A stretch of DNA of 47,062 nt from contig JAGAQY010000074.1 of assembly GCA_017622495.1 (NCBI GenBank), forward strand, positions 1 through 47,062, in the 5' to 3' direction. The notes below the pieces were generated by a model. That model worked only from the letters and a program-made list of their open reading frames with translations, ran no database searches and had not been told where the DNA came from. Below, piece by piece: positions 15,337 through 24,187 of the stretch; within the stretch, counting starts at the first letter, position 1; each line of letters opens with the position of its first letter. The stretch is from Bacteroidaceae bacterium (GTDB lineage Bacteria; Bacteroidota; Bacteroidia; Bacteroidales; Bacteroidaceae). The position numbers and the translations under genes are program-made.

Positions 15337-16461
15337 ATGAACACAGATCATATTCGCCTCATCATCAGTGGAGGCGGTACAGGTGGACATATCTTCCCCG
15401 CCCTATCGATAGCAGGAGCCGTAAAGGCTAAGTGCCCCACAGCCGAGATACTCTTTGTCGGTGCCGAGAACCGTATGGAGATGCAGCGCGTACCCGCTGC
15501 CGGATACCGCATCATAGGGCTTCCGGTAAGCGGGTTCGACCGCAAGCACTTGCTCAAAAATATCGCCGTGCTATGGCGCCTGATGAAGAGCCGCCGCCAA
15601 GCCCGCCGCATCATCCGTGACTTCAAGCCCCACGTGGCTGTTGGAGTAGGAGGATATGCCAGCGGACCCACACTGAAGGAGGCAGGAGCGATGGGCATAC
15701 CCACCCTGTTGCAGGAGCAAAACTCCTACGCCGGTGTCACCAACAAACTGCTGGCCAAGCAGGCGGCCTGCATCTGCGTGGCCTATGAAGGAATGGAGCG
15801 TTTTTTCCCAAAGGAGAAAATCAAGCTCACAGGTAACCCCGTAAGGCAAAACCTACTGGAGGCAACCATCACTCACGATGATGCCGTGCGTGCCTTCGGC
15901 CTTGACCCCACAAAGAAGACGATACTCATCGTAGGCGGCAGCTTAGGCGCACGCACCCTTAACGAGAGCATGCTCGCCGCATGGGATACCCTCGGGGAAT
16001 CGGGCGTGCAGTTCGTTTGGCAAACAGGCAAATACTACCACGAACAGATTACCGCTCAATTGCGTGGACGTGAGCTGAGTAATGTATATATGTGTGACTT
16101 CATCAGCAGCATGGATGCCGCCTATGCAGCCGCCGATCTCGTCATCTCACGCGCCGGAGCAGGCTCCATATCTGAGTTCTGCCTGCTGGGGAAAGCCGTA
16201 ATCCTGGTACCCTCACCCAATGTGGCCGAAGACCATCAAACCAAAAATGCACTTGCCCTCGTAGACAAGGAAGCCGCCCTATACGTCAAGGATGCCGATG
16301 CACCGAGCCAGTTGATAACGCTCGCACTCACCACCATCAAGGATGAAGAGAAACTGACGCAACTGCGCACAAACATACTCACCCTGGCTCACCACCATGC
16401 CGCCGAGGTCATTGCCGACGAGGTGATAGCACTGGCAATGAAGTATCAAGACGGCAAATAG
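15337..16461 (+). CDS. murG: MurG, lipid II-forming N-acetylglucosaminyltransferase
   Basis: A 374-residue protein; the ATG at 15337 starts it nine codons inside the longest frame and follows the promoter. It transfers GlcNAc from UDP-GlcNAc to lipid I, giving lipid II for peptidoglycan at the inner face of the membrane. The family motifs are all present: ISGGGTGGHIFPAL near the start, GVGGYASGP, EQNSYAGVTNK, LTGNPVR, VGGSLGARTLNE, ISRAGAGSISE and VPSPNVAEDHQTKNA. Length is normal. In most Bacteroidota murG lies in the division and cell-wall cluster between ftsW and murC; here the neighbours are ygiQ and sprE, so the gene has moved or is a second copy. Confidence 0.95.
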   Translation: MNTDHIRLIISGGGTGGHIFPALSIAGAVKAKCPTAEILFVGAENRMEMQRVPAAGYRIIGLPVSGFDRKHLLKNIAVLWRLMKSRRQARRIIRDFKPHVAVGVGGYASGPTLKEAGAMGIPTLLQEQNSYAGVTNKLLAKQAACICVAYEGMERFFPKEKIKLTGNPVRQNLLEATITHDDAVRAFGLDPTKKTILIVGGSLGARTLNESMLAAWDTLGESGVQFVWQTGKYYHEQITAQLRGRELSNVYMCDFISSMDAAYAAADLVISRAGAGSISEFCLLGKAVILVPSPNVAEDHQTKNALALVDKEAALYVKDADAPSQLITLALTTIKDEEKLTQLRTNILTLAHHHAAEVIADEVIALAMKYQDGK

Positions 16462-16486
16462 CACGACACGCCGTTAAGGCCTCTAC

Positions 16487-16506
16487 GATACAATAAATAT
16501 TGTATC
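16487..16506. other. Small hairpin between murG and sprE
   Basis: GATACAAT and ATTGTATC pair perfectly round AAAT. No U-run follows, so it is not a clear terminator. Confidence 0.4.
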
Positions 16507-16528
16507 CACACGTTTATATATATTGACA

Positions 16529-19339
16529 ATGCACAGAAGGTACACACATACGTTGATAATATGGGTGATAGTGCTCTTGCTCACAGCATGTGGCTCCACC
16601 AAGGTAAACACGGCTCAGTCGCGTTTCTACCAATCGTTTGTGACCCGCTTCAACGTGTACCACAACGGGAATGAAGCCTACAAGGAGGGTTTATCTGCAC
16701 AAGAGAAGTCACACAAGGACAACTACATGGAAATCATTCCACTCTTTCCCGTGAGCAAGGAGAATACCCGTAGCTCGGGAAGCGGCAGCTTTGACAAGGC
16801 GATAGAGAAGTCGCAAAAAGCCATCAAGTTGCACTCCATAAAGCAGAAACCCAAGAAAAAAGCAGGACGCAAGCTCAGCGAGAAAGACAAGCTATGGTAT
16901 GCCAAGAAGGAATATAACCCCTACCTGCACAATGCATGGATGCTGATGGGTAAAGCACAGTTCCAGAAGGGCGAGTTCCTGGAGGCTGCCAGCACCTTTT
17001 CGTATATCACACGCCTGTACAGCGAAGACCCCAAGATAGTGGCCGAAGCACGCATGCGCATGGCACAGTGCTATGCCGAACTGGAGTGGAACTACGAAGC
17101 CGACAACCTGTTGGCACAGATAGGGCGCGACAGTATACACTACCAACTGGCCGAGGAGTATGATGCCATCATGGCCTCACACCTATTACGGCAGGAGCAG
17201 TTTGCCGAAGCACTACCCTATCTGGAAAAAGCAGTAAAGCGATCGGGACGCACCAAGAAGCAGAAGACACGTGAGTACTACCTACTGGGACAGATACACA
17301 AGCATCTGGGCAATAAGCAGCAGGCATACGAAGCTTTCGGCAAGGCCATCAAGCAAAACCCTCCCTATGAACTGGAATTCAATGCACGCATACAGCAAAC
17401 CGAAACAGTGAGCGGGAACAACGCCCCCAAGATGCTCAAGACACTAAAGCGCATGGGCAAAGACCCCAACAACAAGGATTTCCTGGATCAAGTACATTAT
17501 GCCATGGGCAACATATACCTGGCACAAAAAGATACCGTGAATGCCATTGCGCAATATGAGAAGGGCGCCGAACTCAGTACCCGCAACGGCATAGAGAAAG
17601 GCATACTGTTGCTCCAACTGGGACAAATCTACTGGGACCGCACCAAATATGTAGATGCACAGCGCTGCTACAGCGAGGCCATTGGCCTCATCGACAAAGA
17701 GCATAAGGACTACGACATGGTGAACCTACGCTCAACAATCCTCGACGAACTGGTAGAGCACACCGTGGCCATTGACCTACAAGATAGCCTGCAACACCTT
17801 GCCACACTGCCCGAAGCCGAGCTCGACAAAGTGATAGAGAACATAATCACTGAGGTCATCCGCCAAGAAGAGGAGGCCAAAAAAGCCGAGGAGGAGGCCG
17901 CCTTAATGGCCCAACGTGAGGAGGCATTAGGTGCCGCACAGGCCAAGGGACCGCAGATGAACACACCCGGCGCTATGAACACGGGCGACAAGTCGTGGTA
18001 CTTCTACAACACACAGCTCGTGGCACAGGGCAAAAAGGACTTCCAACAGAAGTGGGGGCGACGCAAGCTGGAAGACAACTGGCGCCGTGCCAACAAATCG
18101 GTGCTGGCCGACGAGACGTATGAGGGTGTCAACTACGATGATGATGAGGAGGAGGATATGTCTACCGACTCCATTGCCTCTGACAGCACGGCCATGGCAC
18201 TTCCCGATAGCCTCGTAACCGACCCTCACGACCCCATGTATTACAAGCAGCAGATACCCTTCACCGAAGAGCAGATGATAGAATCGAACGCCATATTGCA
18301 AGAAGCGCTCTTCAGTGCAGGTATCATATACAAGGACAAGTTAGAGGATTTCAGATTAGCCGAGCGCACTCTGAGACGACTCAACACACAGTTCCCCGAC
18401 TTTGACCGCACCGATGAAGTATATTACAACATGTACCTCATGTACTCCCGCTGGAGACGGTGGGACGAGGCAGAACGGTACCGCCAACTATTACTCACCG
18501 AGTATCCCTACAGCGACTACACACTCACTATCAATGACCCCGACTTTGCCACCAATGCCATCTACGGCAAGCACATAGAGGACTCGCTATACGCTGCCAC
18601 CTACTCAGCCTACATGGAGGGGCGCCATGGAGAGGTAGAGAGCAATGTAACCCTGTCGGGAGAGAAGTACCCACTGGGTATACACCGTCCCAAGTTCATG
18701 TTCCTCAATGCCATGAGCGACCTGCAGCAGGGTGACCAATCATCCTTCCTCAGCCAGCTGAAAGAGATTGTGGGCAAATATCCACAGAATGAGATTAGCG
18801 AACTGGCAGGACTCATCGCACAAGGCATGCAAGAGGGGCGCCTGCTTACCTCAGGCACTTTGGGAAGCATCTGGAGTCGACGATTGGCATCGACCGAAGA
18901 GACTATCGTGGCCGATAGTCTGCGCCAACCCTTCAGCAGCGAGCGCTATGCCCCATTCCGCTTTGTGATAGCCTATGAGGAAGGCACCGTGAATGAGAAC
19001 CAACTACTCTTCGAGGTAGCCAGATACAACTTCAGCAAGTTCATGGTAAGGAACTTTGACATCAGCACCTCCAAACATGGCGGTATAGGCATGCTCCATG
19101 TCATAGGCTTGGCAAGTTTCGATGAAGCTTACCAATATATGCACCGTCTCTATGCCGATCCAGAAATGGCCGTTAAACTGAGCGGATTGCGTGCACTGCT
19201 CATTACTGACGCCAATTTGGAACTGCTGCTCAAATACTACAGCATCGACGAGTATACCCTGTTCTATGAACAGAACTTCACCAACTTGCCATTACTCGAG
19301 GAGGAGAAGAGCACACTGGACGAAATAATTTTTGAGTAG
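16529..19339 (+). CDS. sprE: SprE/PorW-like TPR lipoprotein of the type IX secretion system
   Basis: A 936-residue lipoprotein; I chose the ATG at 16529 over a TTG two codons upstream. Lipobox LLLLTAC is followed by an opening strongly like SprE of gliding Bacteroidota and PorW of Porphyromonas: FYQSFVTRFNVYHNGNEAYKEG, KAIKLHSIKQKPKKKAGRK, and KEYNPYLHNAWMLMGKAQF. Many TPR-like helix pairs span about 130-450, a charged low-complexity stretch (EEEAKKAEEEAALMAQREE) lies near 455-475, and a second TPR set follows. SprE/PorW is an outer-membrane lipoprotein needed for type IX secretion, thought to link the trans-envelope motor with the translocon. The next gene encodes an outer-membrane receptor. 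Confidence 0.82.
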   Translation: MHRRYTHTLIIWVIVLLLTACGSTKVNTAQSRFYQSFVTRFNVYHNGNEAYKEGLSAQEKSHKDNYMEIIPLFPVSKENTRSSGSGSFDKAIEKSQKAIKLHSIKQKPKKKAGRKLSEKDKLWYAKKEYNPYLHNAWMLMGKAQFQKGEFLEAASTFSYITRLYSEDPKIVAEARMRMAQCYAELEWNYEADNLLAQIGRDSIHYQLAEEYDAIMASHLLRQEQFAEALPYLEKAVKRSGRTKKQKTREYYLLGQIHKHLGNKQQAYEAFGKAIKQNPPYELEFNARIQQTETVSGNNAPKMLKTLKRMGKDPNNKDFLDQVHYAMGNIYLAQKDTVNAIAQYEKGAELSTRNGIEKGILLLQLGQIYWDRTKYVDAQRCYSEAIGLIDKEHKDYDMVNLRSTILDELVEHTVAIDLQDSLQHLATLPEAELDKVIENIITEVIRQEEEAKKAEEEAALMAQREEALGAAQAKGPQMNTPGAMNTGDKSWYFYNTQLVAQGKKDFQQKWGRRKLEDNWRRANKSVLADETYEGVNYDDDEEEDMSTDSIASDSTAMALPDSLVTDPHDPMYYKQQIPFTEEQMIESNAILQEALFSAGIIYKDKLEDFRLAERTLRRLNTQFPDFDRTDEVYYNMYLMYSRWRRWDEAERYRQLLLTEYPYSDYTLTINDPDFATNAIYGKHIEDSLYAATYSAYMEGRHGEVESNVTLSGEKYPLGIHRPKFMFLNAMSDLQQGDQSSFLSQLKEIVGKYPQNEISELAGLIAQGMQEGRLLTSGTLGSIWSRRLASTEETIVADSLRQPFSSERYAPFRFVIAYEEGTVNENQLLFEVARYNFSKFMVRNFDISTSKHGGIGMLHVIGLASFDEAYQYMHRLYADPEMAVKLSGLRALLITDANLELLLKYYSIDEYTLFYEQNFTNLPLLEEEKSTLDEIIFE

Positions 19340-19413
19340 TAGAATTAAACTATTGTAACGAAACATAGTCTTATATAAATAATATAAGAGAAAAAACAGA
19401 ATAGACAGTAAAA

Positions 19414-21930
19414 ATGAAAAAGTTCTTGTGGCTCCTCATCATAGGAGTATTAACCCCACTAAGCGCTGCGATGGCACAGGGGAATGTGAGAGGTAAAATT
19501 GTAGACAAAGCAACGGGGGAGCCTGTAGAGTTTGTTAATGTCGTAGTCAGTCCCAAGGGCAGCGATGACATGGCAGGAGGCGCCATCACCGACATTGACG
19601 GAGCCTTCCGTATAGACGGGCTCAAGCATGGTAGCTACATACTTACTATCAGTTACATCGGTTATCAGAATGCCACACGAGAATTTACTCTATCAAAAGA
19701 TCACCAAAGTGCCTACTTCAAACAGATTGCTCTGAACGAAGACAATCAAGTGCTCAAGGAGGTAGAAATTACCGGCATACGCTCTCAGATGAAGTTTGAG
19801 ATTGACAAGAAGGTGTTCAACGTCGACCAAGCTATCGCTGCTACAGGCGGATCGGCTTCGGACATCTTGCAGAATATACCCTCCGTGGAGGTCGATACTG
19901 AGGGCACCGTATCGCTACGCGGTTCGGAGAGTGTCACCGTATGGATCAACGGCAAGGCACAGGGACTCACCGCCGACAATCAGGGCGATATCCTGGAGCA
20001 GATGCCTGCCGAGAGCATCGAACGCATCGAAGTCATCACCAACCCCTCGGCCAAGTATAGCCCCGAAGGTACGGTGGGCATCATCAACATCGTGCTCAAA
20101 CGCGACCGCAAGGCAGGCTACTATGGCAGTGCGCAGGCTGGTGCCAGCATGTACGATACCGACTTCGGCGGCTACAATGCCAGTGCCAACATCAACTACA
20201 GCAGCGGCGTACTTGACGCCTATGCCAACGTGAGCTACCGCGAGCGCCGCCACATGAATGAGAATACTAGCTACCGCGAAAACTACCTCGGCACAGACAC
20301 CACCTACCTCGACCAGTTTGGGCATGGCAACATGAAGGGCGGCAACGTGTTTGCCCGTGCAGGCCTCACCTGGCACCCTACGCAGAAGGACCATATCTCA
20401 TTCGACCTCATGGGGATGATGGGAAACAATGAACGCACCAATACGATCGACTACACTTCCGGTCGAGGTTCTATGGTAGGTGAGAATGTTGATTTCACTC
20501 GTGCCCGCAGCACCATGAGCACAGGTGACATGCTCATGTATAACCTCAGCCTCGGATATAAGCACGAATGGAGCACTACCCACTGGCTCGACTTCACCGC
20601 TTCGCGCCATGCATGGGGCAACAGCGGCAGCAATGTGTATGAGCAGACCACACATTTCGTACAGCCCGATGCTTCATCAGTCCATATCCCCGACCTTTAC
20701 TCCTACCAGCTACAGGAAAGCACGATGGACAACACGGACTATGAGCTGCAGCTCGACTATGAGAATGCCTTCAACGAGAACCATAAGCTACAGGCAGGCT
20801 ATCGCGGTACTTTTACCCGCGAGAACAGCCCCGTGAGCACCTATGCCGACCCCGAAAAGCAACAAGAGATAGAGAGCCTCTATAACCAATTCATCTACAA
20901 CCGCGACCTGCACGCCCTCTATGCGACTTATTCGGGCAAACTGTGGAAAAAATTCGGCTATCAGGTAGGTCTTCGTGGCGAATACTATAAAGTATTTACC
21001 GACTCGCACCATAAGGTCAATGGTGAGGAGATTACCCACCCTGAGACCATGAAACCCGTGTTCCAGCTCTTCCCCAGCGTGTTCCTCTCCTACCAATTGC
21101 CCAATGACAATGAGTTGCAGGTGAACTATACCAAGCGTGTGCGTCGCCCGTGGGGAGGTCAGCTTAACTCATTCCAGAACATTACTGACTCTACCAACAT
21201 CTCGTATGGTAACCCCTTGCTGAAGCCCGAGTACTCGAATGCTTTTGAACTGAATTACCTCAAGTCATGGGAGAACCACATGCTCTCCGTGTCGGCCTAC
21301 TACCGCACCACCGACGACATCATGCAGCGCATCTCCTATATGCAGGACGGCATTATGTACAGCACTTCGGACAACGTGGCGCAGTCGCTCTCATCAGGTG
21401 TAGAGATTGTGGGCAAGAACCGCTTCTTCGGTAAGCTCGACCTCACCACCACGCTCAATATGTATTACTATAAACTCGAAGCCTTCGACTTCATCATGCC
21501 TAATGGAGAGAACCTTCATGGTGACGCCAGTGAGGACTTCTCATGGAACCTCCGTATGATGGCCAGCATGGGCTTGCCCAAGGCATGGTCAGTACAAGTT
21601 ACCGGTATGTATAATGCCAAGAGTGTCATCGCCCAGGGTTACCGCGCCCCAAACTATGGTCTCGATGCCGGTATTCGCAAGCAGTTTGCCGATGGCAAGT
21701 GGAGCCTCTCGCTCAACGGCCGCGACCTGCTCAACTCACGCCGCTTCCACTCCGTGAAGTGGGGCGACAACTTCTACCAGAACAGCAGCAACTTCCGTGG
21801 CGGCCGCCGCATCAGTGCCACCCTCACCTATAGCTTCGGTAATATGCGTGCCAAGAAACCGCGCAAGATGGACGAAGGCATGTCACCAGAGTACAGCACC
21901 GGCGGTGACGGACTGGACTATGATATGTAA
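19414..21930 (+). CDS. TonB-dependent-receptor-like outer membrane protein (OMP_b-brl_3 type)
   Basis: An 838-residue protein with signal peptide MKKFLWLLIIGVLTPLSAAM. A CarboxypepD_reg-like domain follows (VRGKIVDKATGEPVEFVNVV ... YILTISYIGYQ, about 25-110), then a plug (ILQNIPSVEVDTEGTVSLRG, about 150-235, including VWINGKAQGL and ERIEVITNPSAKY) and a C-terminal barrel of the PF14905 type, with repeated aromatic beta-strands. It belongs to the receptor-like branch of Bacteroidota outer-membrane proteins without a SusD partner; none is seen nearby. Its substrate cannot be told. It starts 74 bp after sprE, with a small AT-rich inverted repeat (CTTATAT/ATATAAG) in the gap. Confidence 0.9.
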   Translation: MKKFLWLLIIGVLTPLSAAMAQGNVRGKIVDKATGEPVEFVNVVVSPKGSDDMAGGAITDIDGAFRIDGLKHGSYILTISYIGYQNATREFTLSKDHQSAYFKQIALNEDNQVLKEVEITGIRSQMKFEIDKKVFNVDQAIAATGGSASDILQNIPSVEVDTEGTVSLRGSESVTVWINGKAQGLTADNQGDILEQMPAESIERIEVITNPSAKYSPEGTVGIINIVLKRDRKAGYYGSAQAGASMYDTDFGGYNASANINYSSGVLDAYANVSYRERRHMNENTSYRENYLGTDTTYLDQFGHGNMKGGNVFARAGLTWHPTQKDHISFDLMGMMGNNERTNTIDYTSGRGSMVGENVDFTRARSTMSTGDMLMYNLSLGYKHEWSTTHWLDFTASRHAWGNSGSNVYEQTTHFVQPDASSVHIPDLYSYQLQESTMDNTDYELQLDYENAFNENHKLQAGYRGTFTRENSPVSTYADPEKQQEIESLYNQFIYNRDLHALYATYSGKLWKKFGYQVGLRGEYYKVFTDSHHKVNGEEITHPETMKPVFQLFPSVFLSYQLPNDNELQVNYTKRVRRPWGGQLNSFQNITDSTNISYGNPLLKPEYSNAFELNYLKSWENHMLSVSAYYRTTDDIMQRISYMQDGIMYSTSDNVAQSLSSGVEIVGKNRFFGKLDLTTTLNMYYYKLEAFDFIMPNGENLHGDASEDFSWNLRMMASMGLPKAWSVQVTGMYNAKSVIAQGYRAPNYGLDAGIRKQFADGKWSLSLNGRDLLNSRRFHSVKWGDNFYQNSSNFRGGRRISATLTYSFGNMRAKKPRKMDEGMSPEYSTGGDGLDYDM

Positions 21931-21944
21931 ACAAAGTAGTGAAA

Positions 21945-22044
21945 TGTGAGTTATGAGTTGTGAGTTCCGTCCAGCGGCATTGGCTATCCTAAGGACTCAC
22001 AGCTTATAACTTACAATTCACAACTACAAACTCTTAACTCAAAA
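21945..22044. repeat. Inverted 7-bp arrays in a spacer
   Basis: GTGAGTT, ATGAGTT, GTGAGTT at 21945-21966 face degenerate ACTCACA, CTTATAA, CTTACAA, TTCACAA words at 21995-22044 across a spacer of about 28 bp. The array ends five bases before the DUF454 start codon. Confidence 0.7.
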
Positions 22045-22049
22045 CCTCC

Positions 22050-22403
22050 TTGAAATTCCTCTACATCCTCTTCGGCACCATCAGTCTCATCTTAGGCATT
22101 ATCGGCATCTTCTTGCCCGTGTTGCCCACCACACCACTATTGCTGCTTACAGCCTTCTGTTACTATCGTGGATCCTCAAGTATGTACGACTGGTTGATGA
22201 GCCATCCCAAACTAGGTCCTTATATTCGCAGTTTCCGCGAGAATAGGATGATTCCCCGTCGTGTCAAAGTATATATCCTTACCATGTTATGGGCATCGCT
22301 CCTCTTCTGTGCCTATATCCTCGACCCCATCTGGCTCAAATGCCTCATGATGGTGATTGCCATAGGAGTAACATGGCATATACTATCATATAAATCGGAA
22401 TAA
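22050..22403 (+). CDS. DUF454 (YbaN-like) small membrane protein
   Basis: A 117-residue membrane protein starting at a TTG (22050), with no in-frame ATG that would keep the first helix. It has the DUF454 hallmarks: SLILGIIGIFLPVLPTTPLL in the first hairpin, ending in LPTTP, then SHPKLGPYIRSFRENRMIPRR, and two more hydrophobic helices (ILTMLWASLLFCAYIL; CLMMVIAIGVTWHIL). The family is widespread and uncharacterised. It is 24 bp upstream of the LOG-family gene, and its 5' region is a 7-bp array. The unusual start codon may be linked to loss of the original start within the array. Confidence 0.85.
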   Translation: MKFLYILFGTISLILGIIGIFLPVLPTTPLLLLTAFCYYRGSSSMYDWLMSHPKLGPYIRSFRENRMIPRRVKVYILTMLWASLLFCAYILDPIWLKCLMMVIAIGVTWHILSYKSE

Positions 22404-22427
22404 AAGATAAAGTACTAAAAAACGTCT

Positions 22428-23033
22428 ATGACAACAAACACTATCAGTCATCATTCGGCACTACACACCGGACAATCCACTATGCAGCCCCTATCTATTG
22501 CCATATTCTGCTCTGCAGCCCAAAATCTTGCCTCAAGCCATTACGAACAAACGAAACTGTTGGGGCGTTGGATTGGTGAGCAGAGATGGCGGCTCGTCTA
22601 TGGTGGTGCCAACCTCGGACTGATGGAATGCGTAGCCCGTGCAACCAAGGAAGCAGGAGGCATCGTTGCCGGCGTAATACCAGACAAATTGGTAGAACGT
22701 GGCATAGTAAGTAACCTTCTCGACGAAAACATCCCTGTACATAGCCTAGGAGAGCGTAAAGAAATGATGCTCCGCGAAAGCGACCTCTTTATAGCACTCC
22801 CCGGCGGTTTGGGCACACTCGACGAAGTATTCCACGTACTGGGCGAAAGCAGCATAGGATATCATTCCAAGCCCGTGGTGCTTTACAATATCGACGGATG
22901 TTGGGATTCGTTGCTCAACATGTTTGACGATTTACGCGCACAGGGGTTGCTGCGTCACGACCTCTCAGAACTACTTGTGGTGGCCAACTCATTGGAAGAC
23001 ATTAAGAATTTCATAAAAACGATGAGAGGCTAA
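22428..23033 (+). CDS. LOG family protein (TIGR00730; nucleotide 5'-monophosphate phosphoribohydrolase-like)
   Basis: A 201-residue Rossmann-fold protein. It carries the LOG signature in order: LSIAIFCSAAQ, LVYGGANLGLMECVA, and PGGLGTLDEVF (about 125-135), with the conserved Arg/Glu pair in the ERKEMMLRESD part. Family enzymes remove ribose 5-phosphate from nucleoside monophosphates (the plant LOG enzymes activate cytokinins); in bacteria the physiological substrate is often unclear. A start at 22482 (MQPLSIAIF) would fit family length better than the first ATG. It follows DUF454 by 24 bp and precedes a PfkB kinase by 68 bp. Confidence 0.88.
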   Translation: MTTNTISHHSALHTGQSTMQPLSIAIFCSAAQNLASSHYEQTKLLGRWIGEQRWRLVYGGANLGLMECVARATKEAGGIVAGVIPDKLVERGIVSNLLDENIPVHSLGERKEMMLRESDLFIALPGGLGTLDEVFHVLGESSIGYHSKPVVLYNIDGCWDSLLNMFDDLRAQGLLRHDLSELLVVANSLEDIKNFIKTMRG

Positions 23034-23101
23034 TGAGGTGAATAAAAGCTATTAATGAAAGCTTATCTAAATTAAATCAACCATCCAAAACAATTAACGA
23101 T

Positions 23102-24034
23102 ATGCGCAAAATCATCGGTATAGGAGAAACCATTCTCGACATACTCTTCAAGAACAACCAAGCAGCCACTTCAGTACCCGGCGGTTCTACGTTCAACTCC
23201 ATGATTTCACTAGGCCGCGTAGGAGTACCTTCATGCTTTCTCAGCGAGATTGGTGATGACAAGGTGGGTAAAATCGTACGCACCTTCCTTATCGACAACG
23301 GTGTTGACGACCGATACCTTACCGAATATCCCGAATGTAAATCACCCATATCACTTGCTTTCCTTGACGACCATAACAACGCCACCTACTCTTTCTATAA
23401 GGATTCTTTTGGCAAACGCTCCGACTGGGAATGTCCCAAGATTGGCCGCGACGACATCATCCTCTTCGGTTCCTACTATGCCCTCAACCCCGATATGCGC
23501 TATAAAGTGACTGCCCTACTCGAAGAGGCCCGTAGCGCTGGTGCCATCATTTACTATGATGTCAACTTCCGCCGCAACCATGCCGGTGAAGCCATCAAGC
23601 TCATGGGAACCGTCATCGAAAACTTTGAGTATGCCGATATAATAAAGGGATCAGATGAGGATTTTGAAGTGCTCTACGGCATCAATGAGGGCTGTACAGT
23701 ATTCAAGGAAAAAATAGATTTCTATTGTCCGCGACTCATTTATAGTCGTGGCTCACAAGGTGTAGATCTTTATAGTCGTACGCTTACTAAGCGTTATCCC
23801 ATCGAGCCTGTAATCCCCGTGAGCACTATCGGTGCTGGCGACAATCTCAATGCAGGCATCCTTTACGGCCTCATAAAACACCGCATTCGTCGTGACGATC
23901 TCGACTGTCTCACAGAACACGATTGGGACAACATCATACGTTGTGGACTCGAGTTCAGTGCCGACACTTGCCAACAAGCCGACAATTACATCAGCCGCGA
24001 ACTCGCCACTAAACTGACGAACGGGAATAGCTGA
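23102..24034 (+). CDS. PfkB-family carbohydrate kinase
   Basis: A 310-residue ribokinase-fold kinase. The N-terminal part has GIGETILDILF and PGGSTFNSMISLGRVG (the substrate and lid region); the C-terminal signature is STIGAGDNLNAG near 240-252, where the GAGD aspartate is the catalytic base and GA forms the anion hole. Asn takes the place of the usual Phe after GAGD. Such enzymes phosphorylate fructose, ribose, ketodeoxy-acids or nucleosides; fructokinase-like activity is most likely but not provable. It lies upstream of the rhamnose promoter and is not clearly in that transcript. Confidence 0.88.
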   Translation: MRKIIGIGETILDILFKNNQAATSVPGGSTFNSMISLGRVGVPSCFLSEIGDDKVGKIVRTFLIDNGVDDRYLTEYPECKSPISLAFLDDHNNATYSFYKDSFGKRSDWECPKIGRDDIILFGSYYALNPDMRYKVTALLEEARSAGAIIYYDVNFRRNHAGEAIKLMGTVIENFEYADIIKGSDEDFEVLYGINEGCTVFKEKIDFYCPRLIYSRGSQGVDLYSRTLTKRYPIEPVIPVSTIGAGDNLNAGILYGLIKHRIRRDDLDCLTEHDWDNIIRCGLEFSADTCQQADNYISRELATKLTNGNS

Positions 24035-24098
24035 TAATTTCCGGCAATCGCCATCCCGAAAAGCCAAATTTCTTTTGTCCTTTGCCATATCTTTTTAT

Positions 24099-24138
24099 CC
24101 TATTTCCTTTTGCAATAAAGAAATAGGTTGTATCTTTG
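24099..24138 (+). promoter_or_regulatory. Promoter and operator-like inverted repeat of the rhamnose genes
   Basis: TTTG (24109-24112) and TATCTTTG (24131-24138) lie 18 nt apart and match the Bacteroidota -33/-7 boxes. CCTATTTC (24099-24106) and GAAATAGG (24120-24127) form an 8-bp inverted repeat with a 13-bp spacer that straddles the -33 box, a likely site for a regulator. The rhaB start is 49 nt downstream. Confidence 0.65.
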
Positions 24139-24187
24139 CTTATCATAAGCTATAGAGTTAATACCTAACAATAACACATAAAACAAA

